A stretch of 64,000 nucleotides of DNA from Oryzias latipes (lineage: Eukaryota; Chordata; Actinopteri; Beloniformes; Adrianichthyidae). The translations under genes and the position numbers were made by a program. Below are positions 1-14,279 of this stretch, piece by piece. A model generated the notes under the pieces. The model searched no databases, was not told the DNA's origin, and saw only the letters and a program-made list of their open reading frames with translations. The stretch's first letter is position 1. Each line of letters opens with the position of its first letter. Location: contig NC_019877.2 in NCBI RefSeq assembly GCF_002234675.1, positions 3,937,041 to 4,001,040 of the forward strand, in the 5' to 3' direction.

Positions 1-430
1 GAGCAGATGGGGGATCTTTTGGCCCAGGGTATTTTCTACATCACAAACATGATCTTTTATAATTTCCCTGATTCACAACAATAAAAAAAAGGAATACTCA
101 GAAATGCAGTTTTCAAATGCCCTATACCATACAAAATGCACTTTTTGATGTTTTTAAGTGTATTATGATGTGATTTCTTTACAAAAAAAACCCCAAAAGT
201 GGTGTTTTTATCCATTCGCACATTTCTGAGTGAGAACCCTCCTCGTTGACCACCAGCCCCTCCCAATCCATGAAAATGAATGGGTTCTCGCATCGTGACG
301 TCACAAAGTGAGGAACAGCCCCTTCCAGGAAGAGTCTGCCCTTTCAGCTCCGCCCCCAGACTAACACACACACACACCCACGTTCTTTTTGGGTAGCTAG
401 CGGTGATCTGCAAAATACTTTCCTTTTATA
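1..430 (+). repeat. Fragment of a dispersed repeat family
   Basis: The first 120 bases (a 'ttctacatcacaaa' block, then 'gaatactcagaaatgca') resemble the right half of the better preserved element at 26,052-26,825 and its relatives near 11,326, 53,733 and 59,820. Neither terminal repeat is clear here, so the ends are approximate and the element is broken or extends past the window edge. There is no coding potential beyond chance ORFs. Confidence 0.4.
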
Positions 431-1155
431 TGCACAATATGCATGTGGGCAAAATGCAGAAATGCTGATGAGGTCGGCTCTAAGTTAACATCATGAAATG
501 GGCGCCACCAACAAGGAGAGAAAGGCGGTGCGTCAGAGATCGATTTGTCTTACTTCCATGTAGAAACAGGAGCAGCGAAAATGACTTGTTTTTTTTTTTT
601 AATAAATCACGGTAAAGGTAATATATTACCATATATATATGGACATAGTTTACTCTAAAAGGCTTAAGAAAAGTAGGACACGGGCTCTTTAACAACTTGA
701 ACAATCCCATTCAAAATGGATCCAGGACATCTGTAGCCAAAACTTCCACCAGTGCGACTCAGATAAATGCTGAACAGTTCACTTGAAGTTTTCCAGATTC
801 CTTGTGTTTCTTGCAAGATTATCAAGCGTAAATTAAATATGTGAACAAACAAACAAGTAAACAAGAATGAATGTCAAATCCATTCACATTTTAGTTCCAT
901 AAAGTTCAGCCCACTGTTGTTTAGTAGAACATTCTAGCACACTGTAAGGTCACATGTCTGCAAAATTCAAAGTGTTTCCACACATTGGACTGAAATGATG
1001 AGCTGATCATTTTTGATGACATCACACGTGTGTTGATCCATATGATATTTCCAAAAATAATTTATTTAATTTAGAATCCATTTTCTAACGATATAGGACG
1101 ATTTAATTAATAACTTGCCTCAGACACGTCAATCTGGTTGGATGTGAGAATGTAA

Positions 1156-1335
1156 GCTAAGATAAGATAAAATAAGATAAAACTTTATTCGTCCCACAAT
1201 GGGGAAATTCTTTCATCTACAGCAGCAAAAATAAAAAAATAAAAAATAATTCAGAAGTACAAACAGCAAACAGAAAATAACTATGTAAAAATACACAGCA
1301 GAAGTAACCGTAGAAGAATAAAAAAATAACTGAGA
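1156..1335. repeat. LINE/SINE 3'-tail-like repeat
   Basis: A short 'gataa' microsatellite runs into 'aaactttattcgtccca' and 'atggggaaatt', followed by A-rich sequence. This wording is common at the 3' ends of teleost non-LTR elements, and similar text appears at 20,785 and 37,585. No ORF is retained. The family assignment is from memory. Confidence 0.5.
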
Positions 1336-1466
1336 AACAACAACAACAGCTGATTAATACGCTGATTAATGGTTACACCCTTATAAAAACCATAAGTAAC
1401 ATCAGTGTCTTCACATTTACCAGCAAACCTACAAATTCACGTAAAAACTTAAATATTATTTTATTT

Positions 1467-2360
1467 ATGGAACGATCATTATTTTCTGCAGCAGCAGCTG
1501 CTTCATGGGATCCTCCCTCGCTCAGCAACGTCTATCATCGCGCACGCAAAGCACAACACACTGGGGCTCCCTCCAGCTATCAGCGTGGGCTTCCCCCCTC
1601 CCTCCTTCTCCTTTTCTTCTCCCTCGCTGCCCCCTACACTGTTGAAGGGAGAGGGGGAGGGGAGAAAGAGAGAACGAGAGAGAGAAGATCCCCACATCCC
1701 GACTCCCCCCTCGGAGCCTCAGCAGCTGGATAGACTGCGCGGTTTTACACGAGCGGCCAGCCCGCCTGCACGCGGAGACGGTCGCGTGTGGCTCCGACTT
1801 CATTTGGCATTTTGCGCGCAAAGAAATTTAAGGCGTGGAAGGACGAAGAGAGACGGAGCGTACAAGCGGTGGAATCCGCGGAAGGGCTCTGTTTTTTTCT
1901 TCCCTTTTTTTTTTAAATCTTGCAGGGGGGTGGGCAGAGAAGCCGCGAACGCACGAGAAGCGCGCGCTTCCACACGGTACGTCGTGCGCAACGATGAAGG
2001 CGACTGAGTCGAGGAGCACGGAGGACATCTGTGCCGAATCAAGACGGCGGATGGTTTCATATCAACCTTCAGGAATCGACGCGGGTGCAGAGGCTACAGC
2101 AGCGTCGCGCGCAACACGACGCACATGGGACGCCTTCCCAGTAACGCCCCTCCCCAACCCCCAGCTCCACGCTGACAGGGAGGCATTTGCTGGGGCGCCA
2201 TTTTCAAAAGCCTCTCTTTATGTATGAGATGCATTTGGCTGCAGAGCGTCCTGCCGTCTCATGTTACACAGCCGTACGCCCTGGAGGAGCATGGACCGAC
2301 GGAAACGTTTGGAAGAAACGCGCACATTTCTTCATGTTTTAATTTTCTCTCTTTTCTCAA
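1467..2360. promoter_or_regulatory. CpG-dense block: candidate promoter / first exon
   Basis: This is the only long CpG-dense stretch in the first 22 kb, with GA-rich and CT-rich tracts at about 1,585-1,690 and many CG dinucleotides from 1,730 to 2,330. On the + strand an open frame from the ATG at 2,261 (second in-frame ATG at 2,291, in-frame stop upstream at 2,225-2,227) runs into a good donor, AAAG|gtgaga, at 2,360/2,361. I see no downstream partner exon. In human, the gene divergent from SLC38A10 is BAHCC1; if that holds here, this block could instead be the minus-strand start of bahcc1. I recognise no protein, so orientation and identity stay open. Confidence 0.45.
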
Positions 2361-4046
2361 AGGTGAGAAATTTTCACAAATATTCTACTTTTTCTAGTGA
2401 ATTAGCAAATTAGTATTAGTAAGGGACAAATAGATCAAAGTACATCGATCATTTTAATCCTGAATTATACGATTTTAGATTATTAACACATTGTGAAAAT
2501 AGCAATGACAGAAAAAATAAAACACATAATTCCAGATATTTAATATGATATTTAAAAGATATAAATTGTTTAATTTGTTTAACAAAATTGTACGACAGTT
2601 TCAATTAGACGCATCCATGTCATGTTATGAGCAGACCGTGTGTTTAAAGATTTATTTCTCTTTATTCTATTTTTACCTTAAAATTCAAAGTTTGTTACAT
2701 TTTTAAAATTCTAAATGACCACCAATTTTATTAGAATTATTTTTAAAAACAAAAGTAAAACTAAAATAAAATAAAAATTCGCTTCAGTTTAGAAAAAACA
2801 AAACCTTTATTCCAAACATGTATAGAATAACAAACTCGTAAAGTCTAAATTTAATTTCATACATCTTGTTTTTCCCCTGCTTTTAAAATCTATTGCTTTG
2901 AAAACTACCCCATACAGGCCTGCTTTGCATAAAAGTATACAGCAGAGTTGTCTGCTCACTTTGAAGACGACGCTTTTAGTTCTGTTCTTCATCGCAGCTT
3001 CCTCAACAGCTGCGCAACAAAACCCAAACATATTATCCTTATTATCTTATTCGCGGTCTTTGCGCTGCGGTTTGAACTTTTTGGTTAAAACTGCATGATT
3101 CTCTTTTTGGTTCTTTCTTACTTTTTTCCTCCCCCAAACACTGTATTTTTCGAGTTTAGGTGCATAAACTAACCAACAAAAAAGTAACTTAAATGTTTGA
3201 TATATTTAGTGAATTTTTTGAGACTTTGGAGGAATAAAAGAATGGATAAAAAATAGTGCCTTTCTGTTTACGCACCGCGGTCAGGAGCGTGCGCGCTGCT
3301 GAGGTTAATCCAAGCTGCTGCGTAATCGACGTATTTTTTATTTGTTTTTTTTTTTTAGATAAAAAAAAAAGAAATTACAGATTTACGAAACTAAAACACA
3401 CAAAAAACCAAACACAACATTAACCAATTGTAGGCAGAACAATTTGGATTGAGAAAACTTTGCCCTTAACCTATTTGATTACAGGGCTTTAGATTAAAGC
3501 AGTTTAAAAATATATTTAAAATAAACTGTAATCATGTTATTAATCATAGTTTGCTGATTTTTGCAACAGTGGTCCTTTTTTGTTTAATGACAAGAAATGT
3601 CACGGCAGCGTTTTCATATGTTTCATGTGTTGTATTAACTTGTATGCAATTTAAGAAAGATAATCTTTATTATGTTTGAAATAAATATTAAAAAATGGGC
3701 AATTATTAATCTATTTAATCCTAATTTACAAGTTGAGTATAAAATATGTAATTTTTGCACTATAAAATGTGTATGTATTATGCTATGTCGTGCATTTCTG
3801 AAGAAACCTGACATAAAATGGTTGTGGAAATGCGTAAAGTTTCTCGTTCCTTTCCTCTTTTTGGTGCAGATGAACGATTGAACTCTTCATTCTTTGAGTT
3901 ACTTGACCTTTAATGAGAGTCATCTACTTTTCTCAGCACTTTTGAACATTTCACGTCTTAGTTTGTGTGTGTTTGATGGCGCAGCAGCAACATCTGAACG
4001 CACACTTGTTTCCTTGATTTAGGCGCACTCGTGTCCCGCGTGCGTT

Positions 4047-4069
4047 TGTGTGTGTGTGTGTGTGTGTGT
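4047..4069. repeat. (GT)n microsatellite
   Basis: About 11 uninterrupted GT units. Confidence 0.9.
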
Positions 4070-7000
4070 ATTTGCAATTATCGAAGGTCTGTCTGAGCGG
4101 TTAAAAAATTTGCAACGCAAACAGCACAGCTTAGTGTGCGTTTGCGTGATTTGGTGCGTGCGTAATTTATGCAAACCTGGGCGCGCACATCGTCGTTGCT
4201 GCTGGTGGCCTTCCTTGAGCGCAGGGAAGGAGGATTCCTGCTACTCCACGCCATTGTAGAATCGGTCCTCGTGGGTTAAAATTTGGAAGGGGGTTCATTT
4301 GGGAAGAGCCACGGTCCTCCTAAATCTCAGTTGTGGATAAGAAGGAAAACAACAAAGATAACTGTGGGGGGAGGACAAGAAAAGGTGCTATAGGCAATGT
4401 GGTACGGAAAGCCAAGAGTGCCAAATTTTTAATAGTAAAAACTAGCACACCTTTTTGCATAAATACTTTTGGTTCAATTTGATGAATGTCTAAATTTTCA
4501 GCTCTTTCTTTGGACATTTACATAACAATGGTGCTCATGATTGTTTACCTACTTTATTACACCACGGAAGGGAGAGGAACAAACAGCTTTACATTAAAAT
4601 GCAACCACTCTGCTCTTTTGAGATTGTGCATGCAAGAGACATGCAAGCCTGTTGTTGCTCCACTTTACAGCAGAGATGCCCATTTTCACGACCAGTTGAT
4701 TGTTTTGTGAGGCAGGGGTGGAGCTGAGAGCAGGAGGAGGAAGGCGGTGAGTCCCTCCTCCCCTCCTCGACCTCCACCACCACCCTGACTCCCTCTTCTC
4801 TCCATTCCTCTCCGCACACCTCGGTCCTGCACTGCTCAGGGATGGACTGAGGCAGAAAGCCCCCCACAAGCACCACCGCCCTAAAGAGAGAAAGGCACCC
4901 AGCTACGAAACACAATGCAAACTCAATTAAATGCAGTCTCTGCTGCGATTTACAGCAATGAATGATAAATTGGCGGTCCTTCTCACACTGCAGGATCCCT
5001 GAAATTGCAATAATGGGCAGAATCGTTATGTAAAATATGCATAGGCACACATTTACAAAATTTACCGTAGGAGGGGCAAGTGTCTGTCTGCACCTTTGTT
5101 ATGAAATTCTGCCTCTGGTAACCAGGCTTGTCTCAAAAAACCGTGTGTTTAAGGTCATACTGCCATATTTACTAAATTGCCACATTGTTACCCATAAAGA
5201 GAGAACGGCCACTGAAAAAAATTAAAATGTTTCTTTGACTTTAGCATATTGAGAGAGTGCGGAATAATTTTTCTGGCTGTCTAGCGTGAAATTAGTACAC
5301 GGGAAAAAGATGGTTTAGCAGTAAACAGTGTAAACAATAATTACATGCAGAAAAAGATCCTGTCAGAGGAAGAAAAGGAGGAGGGAAGCTTTAACTGACA
5401 CAATATGGCTCACTCTTAATATTAAAAAAACTACTAATTGATCATAATTGTGCTTAAAGCTTGAAAATATAAAATTTATTCAATCAATACATTTTCTTAG
5501 GATAGCGTTATTTCAATTTGAACACCACAAATGACATAAAAATAAAAGCAAAACCATAAAAAAAATCATTAAAGATAGAAAAACATAATCTTTTCTAAAT
5601 ATTACTGCTTAAAACGATTGAAGGGGTAAACTTTTTATCGTAAACTATTTTTTGGTAAATTGTTTCCTGTTTCATTAAAACAAAAAAAGGTAAATAAAAG
5701 CAAAATATTTCATGTATTTTTTTTACAGATTTGTTGCAAATTCTTGTTTCTTGTAATTTTGTGTGATTGAAAATGCTAAAGTTTAAGCCTAAAAATTACA
5801 TCACACAGAAACACAAATAAGGAAATAATTTAAAATTTCAAGTGGGAAAAATAAAAGTGTATTAATTTTTTTAAAATATACATTTTAGGATATATTCTGA
5901 CGGATTTAACCCCAAATTCACCTAGTGAGTGTGTCAGAACCGTCAAACCACAAAGCTCTTTTTGTGACTCATTCAGAGCAAATAATTCGCGTCCCCTGAA
6001 GGAGACGCAAAAAAACAATGATGACTTTTGAAAATGTGATTTATTTTTAGTAATGTCAACAGCATTTTTTTGTTCTTTCGCAGCATTTGAGCCGATCCAT
6101 ATTCATGCAAAGTCGAGGCTCTAAGCTACAGACGAGCCTGCTGGTGAGCTGCTCCTCCCCTGTTCCCCTCGAGACACGTTCAATTGAGACGTAGTTCAAT
6201 TCCCTCATCACTCAGGGCATAAAACAACAAGAATTCATTTGTTAACCTATTATTTAATCTTTTCCCCTATTTTCAACAAATATTCTTAAAAAAACTCCTT
6301 ATATTTTTTTGAAAATGTTCAAATCCTCTTTAGGTTTTCCATCCTCCTGCTGCTGTTATTGTAATTGTGACAGATAGCAGCGTGTTGATACAGTAGGAGC
6401 AAACGTGTTGGAACAATGTGCCGTGCAGAGTGAGGGATGACGACCCGCTTTCGCTGCAGGAGTCTGCAGAAAAAGCTTTATGTGCTTTTAGGTTCTTTGT
6501 CAAAACGGGAAGCCTCGAATGAACACATTCATAAACAAATCAAATACTACAATTTCAAACAGATGTGACTGATTAACTTTGAAGTCAGGCTGCAGCGCGG
6601 GGCGCCTTATATTTGGCTTCTGATGAGTACATCTGAAAGCAAATCTGTGGCCAAAAGCGGGGGCCGTTCATCACGGCAAAATATTGATTTTGCAGTGGCC
6701 TGAGAAAGACAGAGGAGCACTCACTCACTCATTCTTTCCCCTTTTTTCTCTCCTCTTTATGCCATTAATCTCTGGGAGCCGTGTATGATACTGGAGGGTT
6801 AGTGTAACATGGTGCGGCTCTAATATATTCCAGCCTTCACGTTGCCCGTGGCATCTATATGTTTAATTCCACTACAAATGTTTCGACAGAAAATGAACCC
6901 CCCCCCCCCCTCTCTCTCTTCTCCAGCATTAGACTGTGGTTTTGTGGGGATGCTTTTTCTTTTTCTTTTTTTTTTCCTCTTCTCCTGCATGAATAGGGCT

Positions 7001-7497
7001 TCACTTGTCTGTATGTGTGTTTGCATTTCAAAAAGACACACAGTGATGCTTTATTTAATTGATTGTGGGCCACCTGGAGTTCCAACATTTCCCCTGGCTG
7101 ATTTCAGACTCCCGCTGATCAACTGTACATGTGTTGTCTATAGCTGAGGAGAAGACAAATGAAAAATGTAATTAGCAATTGGAAACTAATGTAATGTTGC
7201 ATGAATTGCATGTTATCTTTTTTGTTTTACTAAGAAAAATGATGTAAAATTTTCTTTTTTTTAAATAAATAACAAAAAAAAAACACTAAAGCAGCTTTTT
7301 TGTGGGTTTTTTTTGGTGGTGAAACAGAAACGGTAACAACAACGTACACAAAAACCACAATTCTGCAGGTGGCTGAACGACAAGAAGGGGTTTCTTGCAT
7401 GCGGGGGGACTATAGGAAGGAAGGAGGCCTGTAAGGTCAGCATGAGAGAAAAGGAGGGGAAAGGATAACGGAGTGAAGAGGCAGAGAGAAATGGGGT

Positions 7498-7522
7498 GTT
7501 TGTGTGTGTGTGTGTGTGTGTG
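7498..7522. repeat. (GT)n microsatellite
   Basis: About 12 GT units. The ORFs that cross it are chance frames. Confidence 0.9.
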
Positions 7523-10436
7523 AGAAGCAGGGCCACGGTGGCAGAGGAGGTTTCTAACGTGTGCTTCCGGTGCAAAATAGCCCATTCATCATACTCACTC
7601 GGTGGGTTTACTCTGCCAGTGACAGAGAAAGGGGTGAGCAGCAGCACTACGGGGGGATTAATGTGTCCGCTGGAGGAGGGGCGCGTCCGCTGAGAGGTGG
7701 ACCGATGACCAAACCAGATGTGAGGGCGTGTGCACTCCCCGTTTTTGTGTTTTGGTGCTGCAAGGTGTGTGACGGGGTCACTGCCCCTGACATTCATGTC
7801 GCGCAGCTCCTTCTTCCTCTCACATGAACAGTTTCTGACTCTTTGCACTGCTCTGCAAAGCCCCCCCCCCCACCTCCCAAAAAAAGGGATCACACACAGA
7901 TTTAACACACAACAGCACAAACCAGAGTCCCATCGCAAGGTGGTCCTGTTTGAGACCACATCACACTTGTGTGTGCAGGTTCAGACCGAGGTCGGGTGAC
8001 ATAATAGATGATACCGTCAAGGTCTCAAACAAACCTATGTCGCCATGACAACCGCAGAAATATGCAACAGGCCGTGCTAGAGAAGAGGAGGAGGGGGGGG
8101 GGGGGTCAGAGGCTAGAGTGGGAGGTGGACAGATGAGGAGTCACATCCTCCGTCAGTGTAAACTTTGACGGTCAGGCTGACTTCACCCCCCCATCCTCCT
8201 CCTCCTCCTCCACTGCGTCTCCACCGGCCGGTCTGCAGGGGTTTTTTGCCTCCCAAATTCGGAACTGGAATGCCTGCTGCTCCTCAGAGGCTGACCTCTG
8301 ACTTGCAAGATCAGCTGGTTTTGTGTGCTGGAGTCAGAAAAAAAAGGGTGTGCCACAGCCTCCCCTGCTGGCCGCACAGGAAATCACACCGACTTCACAA
8401 CCTTAACTCCTCAGAACCCAATTAAAGGATCCAAAAGTGCGCGAAGATTGAGCAGAAAGCACACTCCAGCGACATTCAGGGATTGGGAACGCCTGTGAGA
8501 TTCGTCTTCTTCAGCTGTTTATGAAAACTTTGGTGCTGCCGTCACTAAACACACAGACGCTCCTCTGACCTGCTTCAGGGTCACACAGAGGGGGACCGAA
8601 ATGAGTTTCAAATGTTCACATTATTTATTATTGGCTATCATCTCGATGTACAAATCCTTTGCAGATGTTATCCTCTGGTGCATGCCTGCACACGCACATT
8701 TGTGCATGGTTAGCAGCGCAAAGAGAAAAGGATTCTTTCAGCAGGAGAATGTGGCTTTGTGAGTTACTGATTGACTGGAGAAGAAATGAAGGATGATCTT
8801 TATGTGGCAGCTTATTTGTTTTTGAATGCAGGAGGCCCTTAACTAAAGGCATCAAGCGCGGGGCAAGAGGGGCATCCGTCACTGCACTGCCAGTGTGCAC
8901 ACACACACACACGCAGCAATGAGACAGGAAAGGGCCAAACACCCACTTTGATGTGTCTTGTGAGAGAAGACGGCTTCTCTTTTTTGCAGAGGAAACAAGC
9001 AAAGAAGAGGTGATCAGTCACACACAAGTTTCTCAAGATGAAGAGAGAGGAAATGCTGTAGAGAAGATCCCAGACTCCAAAAGCAAAATGTCACAAATTT
9101 AGGCTTTGTTTTGCTTTTTTTAAGGATGTAAACCTTACAGAAAGATTCCAGGTGACAGGAACAAGTGAAAAACTGAAGATAAACACTATTGACTCAAATA
9201 CTAAACCAGCTGAGGCAGCAATTCTGCTGCAGATTATCATTTCTATGTCCTTCTTGCTAAACAATATACGGGTAATTTAAATTTGAATTTTTCAAATCTC
9301 ATAGAAAATAATACAAGTATTGATAAACAAAATCAAGAATTAAAGATGTTAATTAAGAAAATCACATTTTATTTATCATACAATGGCAATTACTCGATTT
9401 AAATGTTTTTTTTTTAAGTTTTCACATTTTGCAAAGATTTCAGAGTGTCTGCTGGGATGGACCCTCCGTCAAGTAGTCCTAAAAAAAACATCGCTATGAT
9501 TTATTTTTGTTTTCTTCTCTTAACCAAGTTATAATGATCAACAAATGAAATAACTTATTTTATTTATTGAAACATTTGATAAGCAATAGAAGGCTTAGAT
9601 CCTTGAGATGTCGCTTCTTGTTCCCAAAGAGTTTCTCTTCTCAGATTTTTGAAAAAAGAAAAGCTGACAAAGTAGAGTTAAGTATAGGACCAGGAAAAAC
9701 AAAAAAAAGGTCATGAATATGATATAGACACACATATACACATAGATCAGCTCTTTATTAATCTAAAATCTAATAAAAATACTAAAAAGTCTACCGAAAC
9801 GTTTTTACAAACTTCATTTAATTGATTTTTTTGGATTGGAATTGATAAGTTTTAAGCGATCAAAAAAAAAGAAGAAAAAAACACTAAAGTAGACAAATAA
9901 AAGAGATAAATATCTATCCATAGATTAAACAAACTTAAGATGAACAGTCATGGTTTGATTAAAAAAAGAAAAAGAAAAAAGAAACAAATCCATGTATCCA
10001 CATACATAAGTGATGCTATTATAAATCATTTTAATAAAAAATAAACATATTTGTGTTCACACACACAATACATGACCATTAAATGGTGGATAATTATATT
10101 TGAAATATTGTGAAATAACAGTGGTGCTGGATTTTATCTTTTTAAAGTGAAAGATTTTAGTTTATAACAACATAAAACCAAATGCTGCGACGTGTCTGAT
10201 GCAAATTGAAAACAGCAGAAGTTGTGGGGAAATAAAAAAAAACAGCCCAATTTTCCTGATGAGCTGCAGTTTATCTGAGGTCTGGGAGCAATGAAACTCC
10301 GGAAAGGTCAGCTGTGGACTCGGAGGACAGGAGGAGGCTGGCGAAGGCCTGGCTGGTGATCCGCCTTGCCTCAGGACGTGGGGTCAGGTCCGTCACAGCC
10401 TGGATGGTACCGCTGACCTTTCAGATGTCACCAGGG

Positions 10437-10461
10437 TGTGTGTGTGTGTGTGTGTGTGTGT
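10437..10461. repeat. (GT)n microsatellite
   Basis: About 12 GT units following a GC-rich non-coding stretch at 10,260-10,430. Confidence 0.9.
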
Positions 10462-11325
10462 GGGCTGTGCTTAAGGAGCTTTGACAGCAGGTCATATATA
10501 AATGTACCCACATGTTGAGTGAAGAATAAAGATTACTCTTATTTTTATGGGGGGTTTTTTAAGGTTAGTTTCTGTAAATAAATAAAGACTTTGGACAGAA
10601 GAGGTGGAGGGCAGGACGGTACTTTGTAAAACACTCGGGGTTTGTGTTTTTGGCCCACATACTAGAGAATCCTTGGCAGGGGCTAAATAGATGAAAGTAA
10701 ATAAAAGTGGCCATTATGTGTGGGCTCCAGTAAATAGCTGCTCTCTTGTCTCTGCGCTTCAAAAAAAGGGGCGGAAGATGCGATCACGAGGAAAGCCCGT
10801 GTCTTTTCTTCTCCAGCAGCCATAGAAGTGTGTGTGGAGGGAGGGGGGGGTGCTATCCTCTTCCACCTTCCCTTACTGCTTTACCCCCCCTGTCTTTTTT
10901 TGTCCTTTCCCTCCTTCTCAGCTTTCTCTTTTTGCTCCTTTCTGTCATCCCTCTCCTCTCCGTTCTTCTCGGTGACGCTCTTCTCTCACGTTAAAAAAAT
11001 CTGAGCTTTTGGCCCGCCCAGGGTTTCTCAAACATGCAGGAAGGGGGAGATCAATGGTGTCCTCGGAGAGGGAATTACACAGCTGAATTTCGATGAGAAC
11101 AGAAGAAAGGAAGAGGAAGGGAGAACAAGCAGAGGCGGGGAAGGCATGTGAAAAGGGAAAGAGGGACGGAGGATAGTATATCCTTCAAGAAATAGGAAGA
11201 AGGTGGAACACCACATGATTAACTTTTTTTTTCCGTTTGGAAAGGAAAAAAAAAGTCTAAATGTTTAATACTGTATGGCTGCAGTTGGAGTGTTTACACG
11301 TATTCTTTTTGCTGAGATATCTTTT

Positions 11326-11760
11326 AAAGTCCCACTCAGACCACTTTTTTTTTAAAGAGTTCCCCGTGGTCTGTAATGATTATGCAGTTTTAGGCAAAAT
11401 TCAACAAAACTGTCAGTTTCTAGGACATAGTCTCTGCAGAGCGGCAGGAATTCTTTAGAGATTTACTTCTCAAGTTGTGGACCAGACCTTTGGGCGAGCA
11501 ATATCGGAGCTATACAGCTGTACAGTTTTCAGACGAGGAAAACAAAGACGTACATGGATCTAGTCGTCTGCAAGTGGATGCATCAGAATGGAGCGGAGAA
11601 GGAAGCTTGTAGCCCGCATTTTTTGGTCTGGTCCAATGATTTGAATAAGGAAATATTCAGAAAAGCAATTTTAGGCCCAATTTGCTTTACATGTCTTTCA
11701 TCATCAGAAAAATGCTACAAGAACATGTTAAAAACACCAAAACCAGTTTTCATTGCAGTG
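11326..11760 (+). repeat. Copy of the 'AAAGTCCCACTC' element family
   Basis: It begins AAAGTCCCACTCAGA and shares 'tttctaggacatagt' and 'gcagagcggcagg' with the copies at 26,052, 53,733 (inverted) and 59,820. The right end is '..gttttcattgcagtg', a decayed form of the inverted left end. It has no ORF, so it is most likely a non-autonomous DNA transposon. Confidence 0.65.
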
Positions 11761-14279
11761 TTTTTTTGTAAGTAAAACGCAGCCCATGATTTGTGCTGAC
11801 ATCCATACCAGTATACCCAGGTTTTACTTTCTGCGATTTAAGAGTTATTTCCTGTTTATGGGATGGGGGGTGGGGGGTGGGGCTGTTGAGTCCACACACA
11901 TGTTCAGAACGATGAGAAAATGTGCCGGACGAGGTTTCATGAACAGCCACAGCTGTAAGTCGGGATCTGAATCATGGGGGCGAAAGATTTTCTGTCCGAG
12001 CGTGGTCTTATTGGGATGCATTCATGGCCAAATGCGACCTCTGACCTTGGCTCACATTCTTCACAGCAGGTCGTCGAAGCGATAAAAGAAAAATAACGTG
12101 TCAACCCAAATTAGGAGAAAATATTGCTGCAGGCTTAAGTTTGACATCTAATATTGAAGCTTATGTGGTGGAGAGCTAACACAACGCCATTTACATTTTT
12201 TGTTTTTGTTCTGCAAATCACCTAAAGCTTAAAAACTATAAATATTCAACTATTGTTTTATTACATGTGCTGGGAAAAAGTGAAATATATTTTGATTTGA
12301 ATACTCAATAAAACCTGGAGGAGCAACCAAATATTTTTTAGTTTACTACCTATCTATTATAATAAGTTTGATGTTTTTAAATAAAAAAAAGAATAAATAA
12401 ACACAGATCAAAATAAGGAGTCCAAAAGTGGACGTAAAACTCAGTTTTATAAATCAACCTAAAACAAAATCATATTGCTTTTAAAATGTAAATAAAATTA
12501 ATTAAAAAAGTTATTTTTTCTTTCATTTATTGGTGTCAAATTGTTCCAATTTCTAAAAATTTATTTAAGCGAAAAAATTGAAGATTTGGGAAATTTTAGT
12601 TTCGTTTTGAGGCGCTAAAAATATTCTGTGTTTCTATTAGAGGAATATAAAGAAGGTCATAAATATAAATGAACATCTTTTACATTCAAATGCTGAAAAA
12701 ATCAGCTTGGATAGTTGTGAATTTCCGTCCTTTATCATCTCCTTCTGGATTGAAGATGTTCCGTCTTTTTTCCAGAGCGATGATTCAGCAGGGGGGTGGG
12801 GGGGGCAAGAGAAGGAATAATCCTGATGTTTGTTGTGTGAGGACCTGGCTCTTCACATGCTGAGTACCACTCCTAAAATCCTAATGATGCTGCTGGCACA
12901 GAAGCAGCAAAAGCAACCTTTCAAAAGAAAAGCCTGTTTCTGTCCGTTCAGCCGCAAATTGCCAGACAGCAAAAAAAAAAAAAAAAAAAAGAAAGTGGTG
13001 GAGCAACCTGGGATAACGGCGTCCCTCTTTGCTCTGAACTCCCCACCCGGCTCAAACGCCGTCAATTACCAGGAGATATATGGGCCAGGCCGTTTCCACC
13101 ACTTTACTGAGTCCCCTTCAGTTGCAACTCACTCGGACTGTAAATTATCCCCTCCCCTCATGCAAGGTTTACTGTAGTTTGGAGTCAAAAGTGAGACCCT
13201 CGTCTGTCTCAGATCAAATCTGAAGGAATTCCCTCCCTCTTAGTGCCAAACCCCAAACCTTTGCGAGCTGCGGCCGTGAAGCATGCAGCTGCACGCCCAC
13301 GTGGACACGCTCACTCGCAAGCATTGATTTAAACGCACACCCAATGCTCACAAATGGTGTATATGGTGTATAAAAAAAATCCCCTGGAGCCATATATCAC
13401 AGGGAACAGGTAGAGAATTTAGCGTGAACGCACAGGCTGTAGATCCTTGAGGTGGGCAGGGATGTCAGCACTCTCAGACAACGTGGGCCTTATTGCAGAA
13501 TTTAATGGAGGAGACCCAGCATGAATCCCTGCAGTCATTCTGTTCTAGTCAAACACACCATTCACAGTGAAACCCACACACGCACAAGTGCATTCTAGTA
13601 TGTGAGGAGAGGCGGATCTATAAAAGAGATGCATATGGATGTGACGGAACATTTTCATCCTGACAGGGTGTGTAAAATACATGATACACGTGATCGAGAA
13701 GGTTCTGTAAAAGTGACATGAGGGTGTAGAGGTGCAGCGAGATCGGAGCCAAATTTACCCATCAGACATTTCTACTCTTTGAGTCTTGCTTTTTGAAACC
13801 AGACAGGACTTATAGCATCGACTTTCTATGAGAACTGGACTGACTGAAAATAGAAAATGTCTTCCTTCAACTGCCATTTTTTTTCGCGGTGCGGATGTCG
13901 CCATGTTGGAACCGGCAGTAAGCAGATATGGTTTCAGTCATCATTTCTATGGCAACAACTCTGGCCAATCAAGGGTGAGCTCGTTGGACGTCCACATCCC
14001 TACCACTTGAAAGCGGGCTACACGAAAATTTTTTCAAAAGTTGACATAAAACCACTCACTTTCATTGAGGTACCTGACTTAGTACTTATTTGTACTACCA
14101 AAAAAAAAAAATGGAGTGAAAACAATGAGTAGAATTAGCAAAAACATGTTATGCTACGTTTACTCCTGCGTCAGAAATCTTGCGTTCAAACATCGCTAAG
14201 TTTTTAAGTCTGTTTTCAGGCTTTAAACTTGGATCAACAATTAGGATGTTGTACGTTCCTTTGGAACTGGACATTAATG

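Larger units (their letters stand above)
2361..11325. other. Intergenic or intronic, no gene seen
   Basis: AT-rich sequence with homopolymer runs and GT/CA microsatellites (4,047-4,069; 7,498-7,522; 8,899-8,911; 10,437-10,461). Long ORFs here, such as the 232-codon minus-strand frame at 7,261-7,959, are built on simple repeats and show no domain. A moderately GC-rich, repeat-poor stretch at about 6,590-6,720 could be conserved non-coding DNA, but I cannot test that. Confidence 0.6.

Noticed and set aside
1522-2227. Several overlapping ORFs in the CpG-rich block
   Set aside because: GC-rich, stop-poor sequence gives open frames on both strands. None resembles a known protein.
7261-7959. 232-codon minus-strand ORF
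   Set aside because: Composed of simple-repeat translations (HTHTHTN runs) with no domain, no plausible splice context and no conserved feel. Chance frame.
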